NCBI GenBank assembly: GCA_015066005.1
Contig: SVPF01000004.1
Location: 19,734-83,733 of the forward strand
Direction of reading: 5' to 3'
Origin: Oscillospiraceae bacterium
Lineage (GTDB): Bacteria > Bacillota > Clostridia > Oscillospirales > Acutalibacteraceae
DNA: 64,000 nucleotides
The translations under genes were made by a program, and so were the position numbers. Shown here piece after piece: positions 27,421 to 34,978 of the stretch (positions are counted from its first letter, which is position 1; every line of letters begins with the position of its first letter). The notes beneath the pieces were generated by a model. It saw only the letters and a program-made list of their open reading frames with translations. It had not been told where the DNA came from and did no database searches.

Positions 27421-28804
27421 TTAAAAGCTTGTTTGATTTTCTGAAATCATAAGGTGAAACACCATATTCCTTTTTGAACAGCTTTGAAAAATGCTGAATG
27501 TCATAAAAGCCAACCGAAATTGCAATTTTTTCAGCCGATAAATCGGTTTCAATAAGCATTTTTTGTGCAACCGAAAGCCTATAACTGCGTATATAAGCCG
27601 AAAAGGTCATTTCTTTTTCACGGCTGAAAACGGTTGACAAATAATTCGGGTTGGTATAAATTTCCTCCGCAACGGTTTTTAGTGTGATTTTTTGCGAATA
27701 ATTATCGTGTATATACCTTATAGCCTTTGAAACAATAGGCGAGGTTTCGCGGTTATATTGAACAAACATTACAGGCACGGTAATTTCCTGCCAGATATCA
27801 GGCTCGTCAATCATTACTGGGCTTCCAAACCAGTGGTGCCCCTTTGTGCTGTAAATCGCAATACCCACTTCACCAGACGCATTACTTTTAACACGGGTTT
27901 TAATATATATCCACTTTTGAGCGTATTGCTGAATATCAAACGGCTTTATGCCCTTATCCGCCCAAAAAAGCACCTTATAAAGTGACGGCTTATTCCCTGT
28001 CCAAAGTCTGCCATATTTATGCGAAGCATTTTGTGATACAAGCTCGTAATTTATTTTGTCGGTAATATTATCGCCGTTATTTGAAACAAAATAATTTTCC
28101 GCCCGCATGGTGCGTATAATAAACGCACCGTCTTCTTCAGGATCGCCGCACCAAATTTCAACATCGTCCACAAAAATCTCGCGGTTAGCGGCAAGCGGAC
28201 GATCATTGTCGGTATAGCTTGTAATTGCAACTGCATCGATATAACGTGGGAGCATTGGGTGTTTTCTCACAATTTCAACCACTAACTGACTAAGCAATAA
28301 CTGTACCTTGTTAAGATACCCCGCAGGGCGTTTTGCCGCTTCAATACACATACTTTCAAGCAGTCTACGCTCGGTTGAGGCAATTTCAAGCTCAAGTATA
28401 TGTGGCATTTCAATGGTAAGCGCCTGCATAAAAATGGGTAGATTATAGCTTATAGCATTTAAAATTTCGTCTCTATCAAGCTGACTTGGTCGCAAAATTT
28501 TAAAGTCGAAAATTAACACACGGGTGTCATTTTCAAGCCCCATAAATTCTATAAAGCCCTTGCCGCTCCATTCAACCAAGCTACCCGCCGACAATGTGAT
28601 TCTCTCACTTCTGGCAGCCGATTCAAAATTTTCAACCGATACACCCACACTACCGCTTTTGACGTAACAAAAGGTGTGATTTAAGGTTGAAATTGAAGCG
28701 GTTTTTTCGGCATCCAGCCCCAAAAACATCATATTGCTTATTGGGGTAAGTATATATTGAAATTTTTGAAGCGTCCAATAACTTAAATTGTTTGTGTTTA
28801 ACAT
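27413..28804 (-). CDS. AraC-family regulator with inserted sandwich domain
   Basis: This 463-residue regulator has a cupin-like N-terminus (about 15-110; HTFCYVKSGSVGVSVENF), a helical linker (about 115-185), a beta-rich region (about 195-345) resembling a carbohydrate-binding sandwich (KWIYIKTRVKSNASGEVGIAIYS..IWQEITVPV), and a C-terminal double helix-turn-helix (about 358-458; LKTVAEEIYTNPNYLSTVFSREKEMTFSAYI and EKIAISVGFYDIQHFSKLFKKEYGVSPYDFR). AraC proteins usually activate sugar-use genes. Standing just before the GH16 genes, it is the obvious candidate to bind the shared 18-nt motif. The internal sandwich is unusual for the family. Confidence 0.88.
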   Translation of the reverse strand: MLNTNNLSYWTLQKFQYILTPISNMMFLGLDAEKTASISTLNHTFCYVKSGSVGVSVENFESAARSERITLSAGSLVEWSGKGFIEFMGLENDTRVLIFDFKILRPSQLDRDEILNAISYNLPIFMQALTIEMPHILELEIASTERRLLESMCIEAAKRPAGYLNKVQLLLSQLVVEIVRKHPMLPRYIDAVAITSYTDNDRPLAANREIFVDDVEIWCGDPEEDGAFIIRTMRAENYFVSNNGDNITDKINYELVSQNASHKYGRLWTGNKPSLYKVLFWADKGIKPFDIQQYAQKWIYIKTRVKSNASGEVGIAIYSTKGHHWFGSPVMIDEPDIWQEITVPVMFVQYNRETSPIVSKAIRYIHDNYSQKITLKTVAEEIYTNPNYLSTVFSREKEMTFSAYIRSYRLSVAQKMLIETDLSAEKIAISVGFYDIQHFSKLFKKEYGVSPYDFRKSNKLLNK

Positions 28805-28884
28805 TTAATCCATTCCATAGTTTTTATTTTTAAGTGTTATTATTAGAAAAAAAGGGCATAAAATACATACCCGAAAAATTGTAA

Positions 28885-28901
28885 ATTGGGCGCAACCCAA
28901 T
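28885..28901 (-). terminator. Weak terminator candidate after the surface-protein gene
   Basis: ATTGGG, loop of 5, CCCAAT, followed on the minus strand by TTACAATTTTT. It lies about 100 bp past the stop of the 1043-residue gene and before the AraC gene. Short stem, so only moderately supported. The rest of 28805-29002 shows no gene. Confidence 0.45.
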
Positions 28902-29002
28902 ACTATTTAAAAATACTGAAGCTGCACCCGCATATTTACAAAATTATATTAAAATTTAAGCGGCATTACAAACCTTTTAAAACTATGTAAGCAAATGCCT
29001 TT

Positions 29003-32000
29003 TTAAGCCTTCTTTTTCTTTGCAATTAAAACGATTATAACAACCAAAATTGCAAGACCTAAAACACCTGCTGCTATACCGATAATAATGGGAACAACAT
29101 TAAACGGCTTATCATCGTCAGCGTCGGTATCAGTATCGCTGTTATCAGGTGTGGTATCTTCAGTGCCTTCATTTTCAGTGCCGTCCCCTTCGGGTGTTGT
29201 GCCTTCATTTTCAGTGCCATCGCCTTCAGGTGTTGTACCTTCATTACCACTATTATCGCCTATGTTATCACCGGTATTGTCATTATTATCGTCGTTATTG
29301 TCATCACCGGTATTACCACCCTGATTATCATCAAGGTCGGGCGCAATAGAGCTCATCTTGGTTTCAAACGGATTAATAGGCTTGCCTTCGGTAATCATTG
29401 CGGCTGTGACTTCAAGCACATCGCCCGTATTAAGCCACTGTTCACCTGCATAAGGATATCTCCAGTTAAATGCGCCGTAACCTGTACGAATTTGAATTTT
29501 AGTAAGGTATTCAAGGTCAAGCATTCCCTTGCCTGCAATATCACTAAGACGAACGCGCACTTCTTCCCACTTGTTTGCTTCCTTAATGGTGTAAACCTGT
29601 ACCATTGTGGTTTTAGCGTCGTTATCGGTATCGTCCATAATAAACCAGCAGAAGCTCATACCTGCGCGGTTTGAACGTACCCACATACTAAAATAACCGT
29701 CCTGAAGGGTTGAAGCATCAACGCTTGCGGTTTCTTTTTCGCCACCAAACCAAACCGAAAGACCCTTGGTAGCTGTGCCGACATCCTTAATACCGCTGCC
29801 TGCGGTAATTTTAATACCTGCAAGTTCTTCAGCAAATTCGCTGTACTTAACCTTTTTAACTTCGCCGAAGTTAGAGTTGCCCGAATAGCTATCCTTTTCG
29901 AACGATACACGACCAATAAGCTCACTATCGGTTGCATAGCTACCGTCATCAGCAGGCTGTGTAGCTTCGGTATCAAGATTTGCATATTCGCTGTAATCGG
30001 GAACATCCGAATCATAAATACGAAGACCTGCAATCTTAAAGGTTTCACCAAGTTTAAAGGTGTCGGTAAGACCTTGACCCGTAAATGCAACAGCGTTAAT
30101 AGACTTAAGGAATTCAGGTCTTTCAGTAAGTGTTGTACCACTTGCCAATAAATCCTTAACAGGAATAGTTACCTGCTGCCATTTATTAGCTTCAGTAACG
30201 GTAAATTTTATGTAATCAGAGTACTTATTAGAGTTTGTGTCACGTAATGCAACCTTCAAACTACGGTTTGCGGCTTCGCTCTTAATCCAAAATACAAGGT
30301 TACCGAAATCATAAGCAGAAGAAATATCAGCAGCTGTAAGTGTACCGATATTAGTTACGTTTGCAAATTGGAATATACCTGCTGTAACATCGTCAGCAAC
30401 AAACCAACCTGCACGAACAAAACGGGGGTCATTTTCGATATCGTAAAGCTTCCACTTAACGCTGTCCATACCGCCGCTTGCGCCCTTGCCGCCGCCACCT
30501 ACTGCAGATGCCGAGCACTTTGTGCTGGTATCAAATACGATAGTAGAAACTGCGGGTTTCTTGGGGTTAGAATAGCAACCAATCTGGTCGATAAAGTAAT
30601 CAGCCGAGCCTGCAGATTTAGTAAATTCAATTTGTGAAACTGTCTTTGTAACATCAATAGCTGCGTCATTCTTTTTAAAGTCGGTAAACGGAATCTTATA
30701 AACCTGTTCACCGGCCTTAAGTGTAATTTTTGCTTCATACTTAACGCCGTTCTGTACAAGAACAACCGCAAAGTTTGTAAGCTCGTTACCTGCGTTATAA
30801 GCCCAGAATGCAAGACCGTCGTCCTTTATGGCAACGTTTGCATTTGAAAGGGTGGTTTTAAAGCCGGACCAACCTGATTCGCTCCAAGTAATGTGAGGAG
30901 CCTTGCCCTCTTCACCAAAACCGCGTTCAGCAGAAATTTTGAAGGTGTCGGCAGCTTTATTTGTACCTGCCCATGCAAGAGTGTTTTCACCGTTAAAGTC
31001 TTCAATAAGGGTGAAGTTATCGGGCATATCGAGTGTGCTGCCTATATAACTTGAATAGCAGCTTAGCTCATCAACATAATAATTTGCAGATGCAACAGAT
31101 TTTGTAAATTCAATTTGATTTACAGTTTTAGAAACATCAAAAGCACCTGCGGTAGTATTTGTGAATTCCGCCCACGGAATTTTAAATACCTGTTCGCCTG
31201 CTTCAAAAGTAACCTTCTTTTCAAATTTAGTGCCGCCACAATTAAGAACAACAACTAAATCTGTAATTTTTGCGCCTGCGTTATAAACCCAAAATGCAAG
31301 ACCGTCACCCGTCATTGTGATGCTTTGATTACTGGAAGTTTTGAAACCAGACCAACCAGATTCATTCCAGCTAATGTGTGCCGATTTACCGGTTGCGCCG
31401 TAACCACGGTCAGCCGAAAGTTCCATTGTTGCTTTGTTGGTTGCAGCCCAACTAAGTGCGCTTGCTTTATTAAAGTCATCTATTACCTTATAATTGTCAG
31501 GCATTTTAACAGTGCTAGGAATAAAAGTTGACTGTGTGCCTTGGCCTTTATAAAGACCAACTTGGTCAAGATAATATGTATGACCCGCACCGATATTTGT
31601 GGTGTATTCAATTTGTGTAATAAGATTGCCTGCGGTAATTGTCAATGAACCGGACTTTAACACAAAATCAGACCACGGGATAGTGATTATATGCTCACCT
31701 GCGGTAAGCGTTGCACTGGGGACTACACCCTCATACTTGGTTCCATAATCGCCGGCAGTAGTGCCAACCCTTAAATTAACAACGAAGTTTTTGCCCGACG
31801 GCATTGCTTCAGGTATATATAGCCAGAAGGCCAAACCGTCATTTTCAATAGCAACTGCGCAGCTTTGAAGCTTCGCGCCCTGCCAACCGCCGTTAATGTC
31901 TACCTTAAGGCTTTGACCTGAGGTTCCGTAACCGTGTTCATCGCTTGGGGCGAACACTACGCCACTGCCAACCGAATTCCAACCGGTTGCGCCATCGTCA

Positions 32001-32134
32001 AAATCCTCAATCAAAGTAAAGACTGTCGGCATTGTTGCTGTGCTGCCTGTGAATGCGCTAAGCGGAACAATTACCGCAACAGACAATACAGTCAATGCTA
32101 GGATAATCGCCAATGTCTTTTTAATAGATGTCAT
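29003..32134 (-). CDS. Cell-surface glycan-binding protein with repeated sandwich domains
   Basis: This 1043-residue protein has a signal peptide (1-28). Three tandem related domains follow (about 40-195, 205-360, 370-525), each beginning LIEDF or VIDDFN, containing GWSGFKT and DGLAFWVYNAG, and ending with YYVDELSCYS. Two further divergent sandwich domains occupy about 530-715 and 735-930. A Thr/Glu/Gly linker with a duplicated 12-residue unit, one membrane helix (PIIIGIAAGVLGLAILVVIIVLIA) and a KKKK stop-transfer end complete it. No catalytic motif is evident. The repeats recall CBM11-like beta-glucan binders, by pattern only. It likely holds glucan at the cell surface for the neighbouring GH16 enzymes. 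Confidence 0.87.
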   Translation of the reverse strand: MTSIKKTLAIILALTVLSVAVIVPLSAFTGSTATMPTVFTLIEDFDDGATGWNSVGSGVVFAPSDEHGYGTSGQSLKVDINGGWQGAKLQSCAVAIENDGLAFWLYIPEAMPSGKNFVVNLRVGTTAGDYGTKYEGVVPSATLTAGEHIITIPWSDFVLKSGSLTITAGNLITQIEYTTNIGAGHTYYLDQVGLYKGQGTQSTFIPSTVKMPDNYKVIDDFNKASALSWAATNKATMELSADRGYGATGKSAHISWNESGWSGFKTSSNQSITMTGDGLAFWVYNAGAKITDLVVVLNCGGTKFEKKVTFEAGEQVFKIPWAEFTNTTAGAFDVSKTVNQIEFTKSVASANYYVDELSCYSSYIGSTLDMPDNFTLIEDFNGENTLAWAGTNKAADTFKISAERGFGEEGKAPHITWSESGWSGFKTTLSNANVAIKDDGLAFWAYNAGNELTNFAVVLVQNGVKYEAKITLKAGEQVYKIPFTDFKKNDAAIDVTKTVSQIEFTKSAGSADYFIDQIGCYSNPKKPAVSTIVFDTSTKCSASAVGGGGKGASGGMDSVKWKLYDIENDPRFVRAGWFVADDVTAGIFQFANVTNIGTLTAADISSAYDFGNLVFWIKSEAANRSLKVALRDTNSNKYSDYIKFTVTEANKWQQVTIPVKDLLASGTTLTERPEFLKSINAVAFTGQGLTDTFKLGETFKIAGLRIYDSDVPDYSEYANLDTEATQPADDGSYATDSELIGRVSFEKDSYSGNSNFGEVKKVKYSEFAEELAGIKITAGSGIKDVGTATKGLSVWFGGEKETASVDASTLQDGYFSMWVRSNRAGMSFCWFIMDDTDNDAKTTMVQVYTIKEANKWEEVRVRLSDIAGKGMLDLEYLTKIQIRTGYGAFNWRYPYAGEQWLNTGDVLEVTAAMITEGKPINPFETKMSSIAPDLDDNQGGNTGDDNNDDNNDNTGDNIGDNSGNEGTTPEGDGTENEGTTPEGDGTENEGTEDTTPDNSDTDTDADDDKPFNVVPIIIGIAAGVLGLAILVVIIVLIAKKKKA
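29165..29236. repeat. Tandem 36-bp repeat in the linker of the surface protein
   Basis: Two copies (29165-29200 and 29201-29236), 33 of 36 identical, in frame, each encoding a 12-residue unit of the TENEGTTPEGDG type. It extends the stalk before the membrane helix and could vary in copy number between strains. Confidence 0.85.
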
Positions 32135-32235
32135 ACTTATACACTCCTTAAAAATAAAATTTGTGGTTTACCGATAAGGGCAAATTACCACACAACTGCT
32201 ATACACTATTATCATATCATTTCCGCCGCTCGTTT

Positions 32236-32253
32236 GCTTGGTAAAATCTTCAC
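32236..32253 (-). promoter_or_regulatory. Shared upstream motif, copy 2 (before surface protein)
   Basis: Reads GTGAAGATTTTACCAAGC in gene orientation, 101 bp before the start. It is followed after 19 bp by TATGAT as a -10 candidate. The surrounding gap 32135-32422 otherwise holds a terminator (32372-32400) and no gene. Confidence 0.6.
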
Positions 32254-32371
32254 TTTGTGCAGGGTTTATTTCACATTTTTAGTTATTATCAATATCGATT
32301 AACGATACACAAATCTACATATTAGGTATTTTTCACAAACAGTTCTTCGACGTTTATTACCATTTTTCAAC

Positions 32372-32400
32372 AAAAAGGCACCTTTCTTGTGAAAGGCGCC
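32372..32400 (-). terminator. Rho-independent terminator of the third GH16 gene
   Basis: On the minus strand GGCGCCTTTC, loop ACAA, GAAAGGTGCC, then TTTTTG. The 10-bp stem has one G-T pair. It lies 22 bp past the GH16 stop. Confidence 0.9.
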
Positions 32401-32422
32401 CAAATAAGTGCGTTTTTAACGT

Positions 32423-33769
32423 TTAATTAAATTTATAAGCACGCGCCCAATCAACGTAACCTGCAATAGGTAAATCGGAAGCCTTAAAGTCGCGCTTGCC
32501 TACCCAAGCATTATCAAGATAAAGCGAAACGTCAACTATCATATAAGCAGGGGTGATTTCACGTCCGTCCGCACTTTCGGTTTGAAGCCCTACCGAGCTT
32601 CTAATAAACTTATTATTCACATAATAATAAAGCGCGTCAGCCGTCCAAATACAGGAATATGTGTGGAAGTTGGTTATATCGTCATTAAGCTTATAATAAG
32701 CCGAGCGCTTGTGCCCTGCCTTATAGTTATTTGTATAATCATAAAAATGCTCAGATATTGCAAATGTGCGGCGGTTATAGCTTCCAAACGCCACAGAGGA
32801 TTCATATATATCAATTTCAGCAAGACCGTAACGTGGATCTTCAGTCAAAAAGTTGGTATAAAATTTAGAATACGAACCCTTAGGAAGAAGCCAAAAGGCA
32901 GTATTTATACCACTGAATTTAGCTGATGCCACTCTTGCCTGAAACAGCCCAAATGTTTGTTCAAAACGGCCCGCTGTGTCAAGACAGCATTCACTGTAAA
33001 GGTATTTTATCTTATTTGCGGTATCATATGTAGGCTCAGCTTTAATAAACATATTAAGCTTGCCGTCACTCACGGTATAGCAATCCTTTGCAGGCTTTGC
33101 GCGGTCAATAACTTGGTAGCTTGATGCATCCGCCGGTGCGACATTAGTTAAATACCAATGCTCCTTCCATTTGGTTCGGTCAAGCTCGGTACCGTTAAAG
33201 TCATCATTAAAGGTTTGTGTCCATTTAAAGCAAGGAATGCTTACATCACAGCTTGCGCCCGATTCGTGCTTAACCGTAACAACAATAGGCTTTCCTGCAG
33301 CGCGCACGCTATACGGCAAGGTAACTCGGCCGGTATGATTTGTTACTTTAACCCCTGCAACCTTTGATGTAATTGTATAGCTGCTTACATTAACGGGACT
33401 GTTATCAACCCGAACAGATAAATCGTAAAATACATCCTCGTTTGGTAGACCCGGATGCCATTCATAAGTGGCGGTTATGGTGTGATTTCCGTTATTATTT
33501 ACGGTTTCACTTGTGGTCGGTGTGGAGGGACTTGTTGTGGAAATGGTGGTATCACCGTTTTCACTTGAAGTGGTGCCTATAACACTTGAATTCTCACTGC
33601 CGGTCACATCTTCAGACGAATTATTTTCACTTGTAGTGTTATCACTTTCAATCTCATTATTGCTGTCGCTTACAACCGAATTCGTATCAGAATCGGCGCA
33701 AAAACAAAGCGATACTGCAAGAATTATTGAAAGTGAAATAAGTAAAATGTTTTTTAATATAATTTTCAT
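32423..33769 (-). CDS. GH16 lipoprotein, third paralog, monocistronic
   Basis: This 448-residue enzyme has a signal and lipobox-like LCFC (Cys24), a Ser/Asn/Thr linker, an Ig-like domain beginning YEWHPG (about 102) and a GH16 domain with catalytic E318, D320 and E323 in EIDIYE. It is a close paralog of 26016-27329, down to the conserved linker words GENGDTTIS/SENGDTTIS. It has its own promoter region with the shared 18-nt motif, a strong GGAGGG ribosome site and its own terminator, so it is regulated in parallel with, but separately from, locus A. Confidence 0.93.
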   Translation of the reverse strand: MKIILKNILLISLSIILAVSLCFCADSDTNSVVSDSNNEIESDNTTSENNSSEDVTGSENSSVIGTTSSENGDTTISTTSPSTPTTSETVNNNGNHTITATYEWHPGLPNEDVFYDLSVRVDNSPVNVSSYTITSKVAGVKVTNHTGRVTLPYSVRAAGKPIVVTVKHESGASCDVSIPCFKWTQTFNDDFNGTELDRTKWKEHWYLTNVAPADASSYQVIDRAKPAKDCYTVSDGKLNMFIKAEPTYDTANKIKYLYSECCLDTAGRFEQTFGLFQARVASAKFSGINTAFWLLPKGSYSKFYTNFLTEDPRYGLAEIDIYESSVAFGSYNRRTFAISEHFYDYTNNYKAGHKRSAYYKLNDDITNFHTYSCIWTADALYYYVNNKFIRSSVGLQTESADGREITPAYMIVDVSLYLDNAWVGKRDFKASDLPIAGYVDWARAYKFN

Positions 33770-33815
33770 TTAACTCCCTCCTTATATCCTATTTAACCAT
33801 TTTTACACTGCTTTT

Positions 33816-33833
33816 TCTTGGTAAAAGCTTCAT
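33816..33833 (-). promoter_or_regulatory. Shared upstream motif, copy 3 (before third GH16)
   Basis: Reads ATGAAGCTTTTACCAAGA in gene orientation, 46 bp before the start. It is identical to copy 2 at 15 of 18 positions. Candidate site for the AraC-family regulator at 27413-28804. Confidence 0.6.
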
Positions 33834-33888
33834 ATCTTTTTTATCGAAATCCATTTTTTATAATAATATTATATTTATTACAACAAAA

Positions 33889-33910
33889 TAAAAAAACGGC
33901 TTGCGCCGTT
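33889..33910 (-). terminator. Rho-independent terminator of bioY
   Basis: On the minus strand AACGGC, loop GCAA, GCCGTT, then a T-run. It starts 1 bp past the bioY stop. Confidence 0.9.
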
Positions 33911-33911
33911 C

Positions 33912-34445
33912 TTAATTTATTCTTTTATTTATAACCCTAGCAATGTAAAATGCGGCTATACAAAGCGGTATATCCTTTATTAAAAAAGGAAAAGATGCCA
34001 CCAAAAAGCTAGCTGCTATACCGTTCGATGAAACTAACGAAAACTGTATAACTCCAATTATGTGACAAATTAAAACACCAATTAAACCAAATAAAATTTT
34101 AAAAATATTCTTTTTAAATTTATGTGAAACACCGCAGCAAAATGCAAGCGGCAAAAAACCGAAAATAAAGCCACCCGTTAAATTTATAAGATGATGCACA
34201 CCACCCTGAAAGCCATAAAAAACGGGAAGCCCTATAGCCCCCAAAGCAATATAACACAAAACCGATAAAAGTGAAAACCTTGCTCCAAGCAAATACCCGC
34301 AAAGGCATATACCAAAAATTTGCAATGTTATCGGCAAAATGGGAGAAGGAATAGCAATTTGTGAAAAAATGCAAATAACAGCCGTGAAAAGCGCCGCCAA
34401 AATAAGCATTTTAATGTTTTGCTTTAGCGGTTTTGGCATATTCAA
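33912..34445 (-). CDS. bioY: BioY-family biotin transporter S-component
   Basis: This 177-residue membrane protein has six predicted helices and BioY hallmarks: ISQIAIPSPILPITLQIFG near the N-terminus, LGAIGLPVFYGFQGGVHHLINLTGGFIFGF in the middle and FLIKDIPLCIAAFYIA at the end. It binds biotin and works with an ECF energising module, which is not encoded here. It is monocistronic, with a consensus promoter and its own terminator. Its neighbours give no biotin context, so it is probably a stand-alone uptake gene for a biotin auxotroph. Confidence 0.95.
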   Translation of the reverse strand: MNMPKPLKQNIKMLILAALFTAVICIFSQIAIPSPILPITLQIFGICLCGYLLGARFSLLSVLCYIALGAIGLPVFYGFQGGVHHLINLTGGFIFGFLPLAFCCGVSHKFKKNIFKILFGLIGVLICHIIGVIQFSLVSSNGIAASFLVASFPFLIKDIPLCIAAFYIARVINKRIN

Positions 34446-34474
34446 CTCCCCTTTTTTATAGATTTACTAAACCT

Positions 34475-34503
34475 ATTATAAATGCCGAAAAAATAATTGT
34501 CAA
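34475..34503 (-). promoter_or_regulatory. bioY: Consensus sigma-A promoter of bioY
   Basis: On the minus strand TTGACA (34503-34498), 17-bp spacer, TATAAT (34480-34475): a perfect consensus. Its -35 faces that of the divergent tRNA promoter, 13 bp away. Confidence 0.88.
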
Positions 34504-34516
34504 TTGCCGAAATTTC

Positions 34517-34545
34517 TTGACAAATGCCGCTTAAATATATATAAT
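34517..34545 (+). promoter_or_regulatory. Consensus sigma-A promoter of the tRNA-Pro transcript
   Basis: TTGACA (34517-34522), 17-bp spacer, TATAAT (34540-34545). Perfect consensus, typical of stable RNA genes. Transcription would run through the truncated tRNA copy and then the intact tRNA. Confidence 0.88.
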
Positions 34546-34585
34546 AATATGGCTGACTGATTTTCAATAATTTAATATCATACGT

Positions 34586-34608
34586 CGAGGCGTGGCTCAG
34601 TTTGGTAG
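34586..34608 (+). pseudogene. Truncated 5' copy of tRNA-Pro
   Basis: These 23 bases equal the first 23 of the intact tRNA at 34775, covering the 5' acceptor strand and most of the D-arm. Identity also extends 17 bp upstream with two changes (34569 versus 34758). After base 34608 the sequence departs, with no anticodon arm or T-arm, so it cannot be a functional tRNA. Confidence 0.85.
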
Positions 34609-34757
34609 CTTTGAGCCTGAGCGCATCCTGTGGATGATTTAGCGAGGGCGAAAAGGCGCAGCGGTCGACAAGCGAGAAGCAGATGCTTCGAGTCGTCGGG
34701 CACCGCAAGAGTAAGCGGAGTAGCAGCGCGGAGATATTATCAGCACAATTTAACTAA
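34609..34757 (+). other. Structured GC-richer insert between the tRNA copies
   Basis: About 150 bp, richer in GC than its surroundings, with several short hairpins (GCATCC/GGATG, GAAGC/GCTTC, CCGC/GCGG). No convincing gene on either strand. It lies downstream of the tRNA promoter and upstream of the intact tRNA, so it would be transcribed as a leader. Possibly a repeat element or an RNA of unknown role. Confidence 0.55.
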
Positions 34758-34774
34758 AATTTAATATTATATGT

Positions 34775-34851
34775 CGAGGCGTGGCTCAGTTTGGTAGAGC
34801 GCTGCGTTCGGGACGCAGAGGCCGCAGGTTCGAATCCTGTCGCCTCGACCA
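34775..34851 (+). tRNA. tRNA-Pro (anticodon CGG)
   Basis: A complete 77-nt cloverleaf: acceptor CGAGGCG/CGCCTCG, D-arm GCTC/GAGC, anticodon stem CTGCG/CGCAG with loop TTCGGGA (anticodon CGG), T-arm with TTCGAAT, discriminator A and encoded CCA. It reads proline codon CCG. Confidence 0.96.
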
Positions 34852-34889
34852 AAAATCCGTGTTTCCTCTATGGGAAACACGGATTTTTT
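34851..34889. terminator. Bidirectional terminator of tRNA-Pro and locus B
   Basis: ATCCGTGTTTCC, loop TCTAT, GGGAAACACGGAT: a 12-bp stem flanked by an A-run and a T-run. It can end the tRNA transcript on the plus strand and the long locus B operon on the minus strand, about 90 bp past its last stop. Confidence 0.92.
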
Positions 34890-34978
34890 ATGCCTTAGGT
34901 ATCCAATAATTCGGTTGCAATGCTGTCGACAAAGTCATCGCTATTGCCAAGCTTTGGTGCTTCAAAACGGAGCATTTA

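Noticed and set aside
29165..29236. Possible CRISPR-like array
   Set aside because: Two abutting 36-bp units without spacers, inside a coding sequence and in frame; a protein tandem repeat.
29088..29349. Ser/Pro/Val-rich plus-strand frames opposite the surface-protein stalk
   Set aside because: They are antisense readings of the low-complexity Thr/Glu/Gly linker repeat.
32135..32422. Search for a small gene or riboswitch in the 288-bp gap
   Set aside because: Only a ribosome site, a -10-like box, the shared motif and a terminator are visible; no conserved riboswitch core recognised.
34498..34523. Inverted repeat TTGTCAA-N13-TTGACAA upstream of bioY, considered as a BirA operator
   Set aside because: Its arms are exactly the -35 hexamers of two divergent promoters and do not match the longer BirA arms (TTGTTAAC type); no independent support.
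34442..34708. 88-residue minus-strand frame across the pseudo-tRNA
   Set aside because: It overlaps bioY's start, both promoters and the truncated tRNA; open only by chance.
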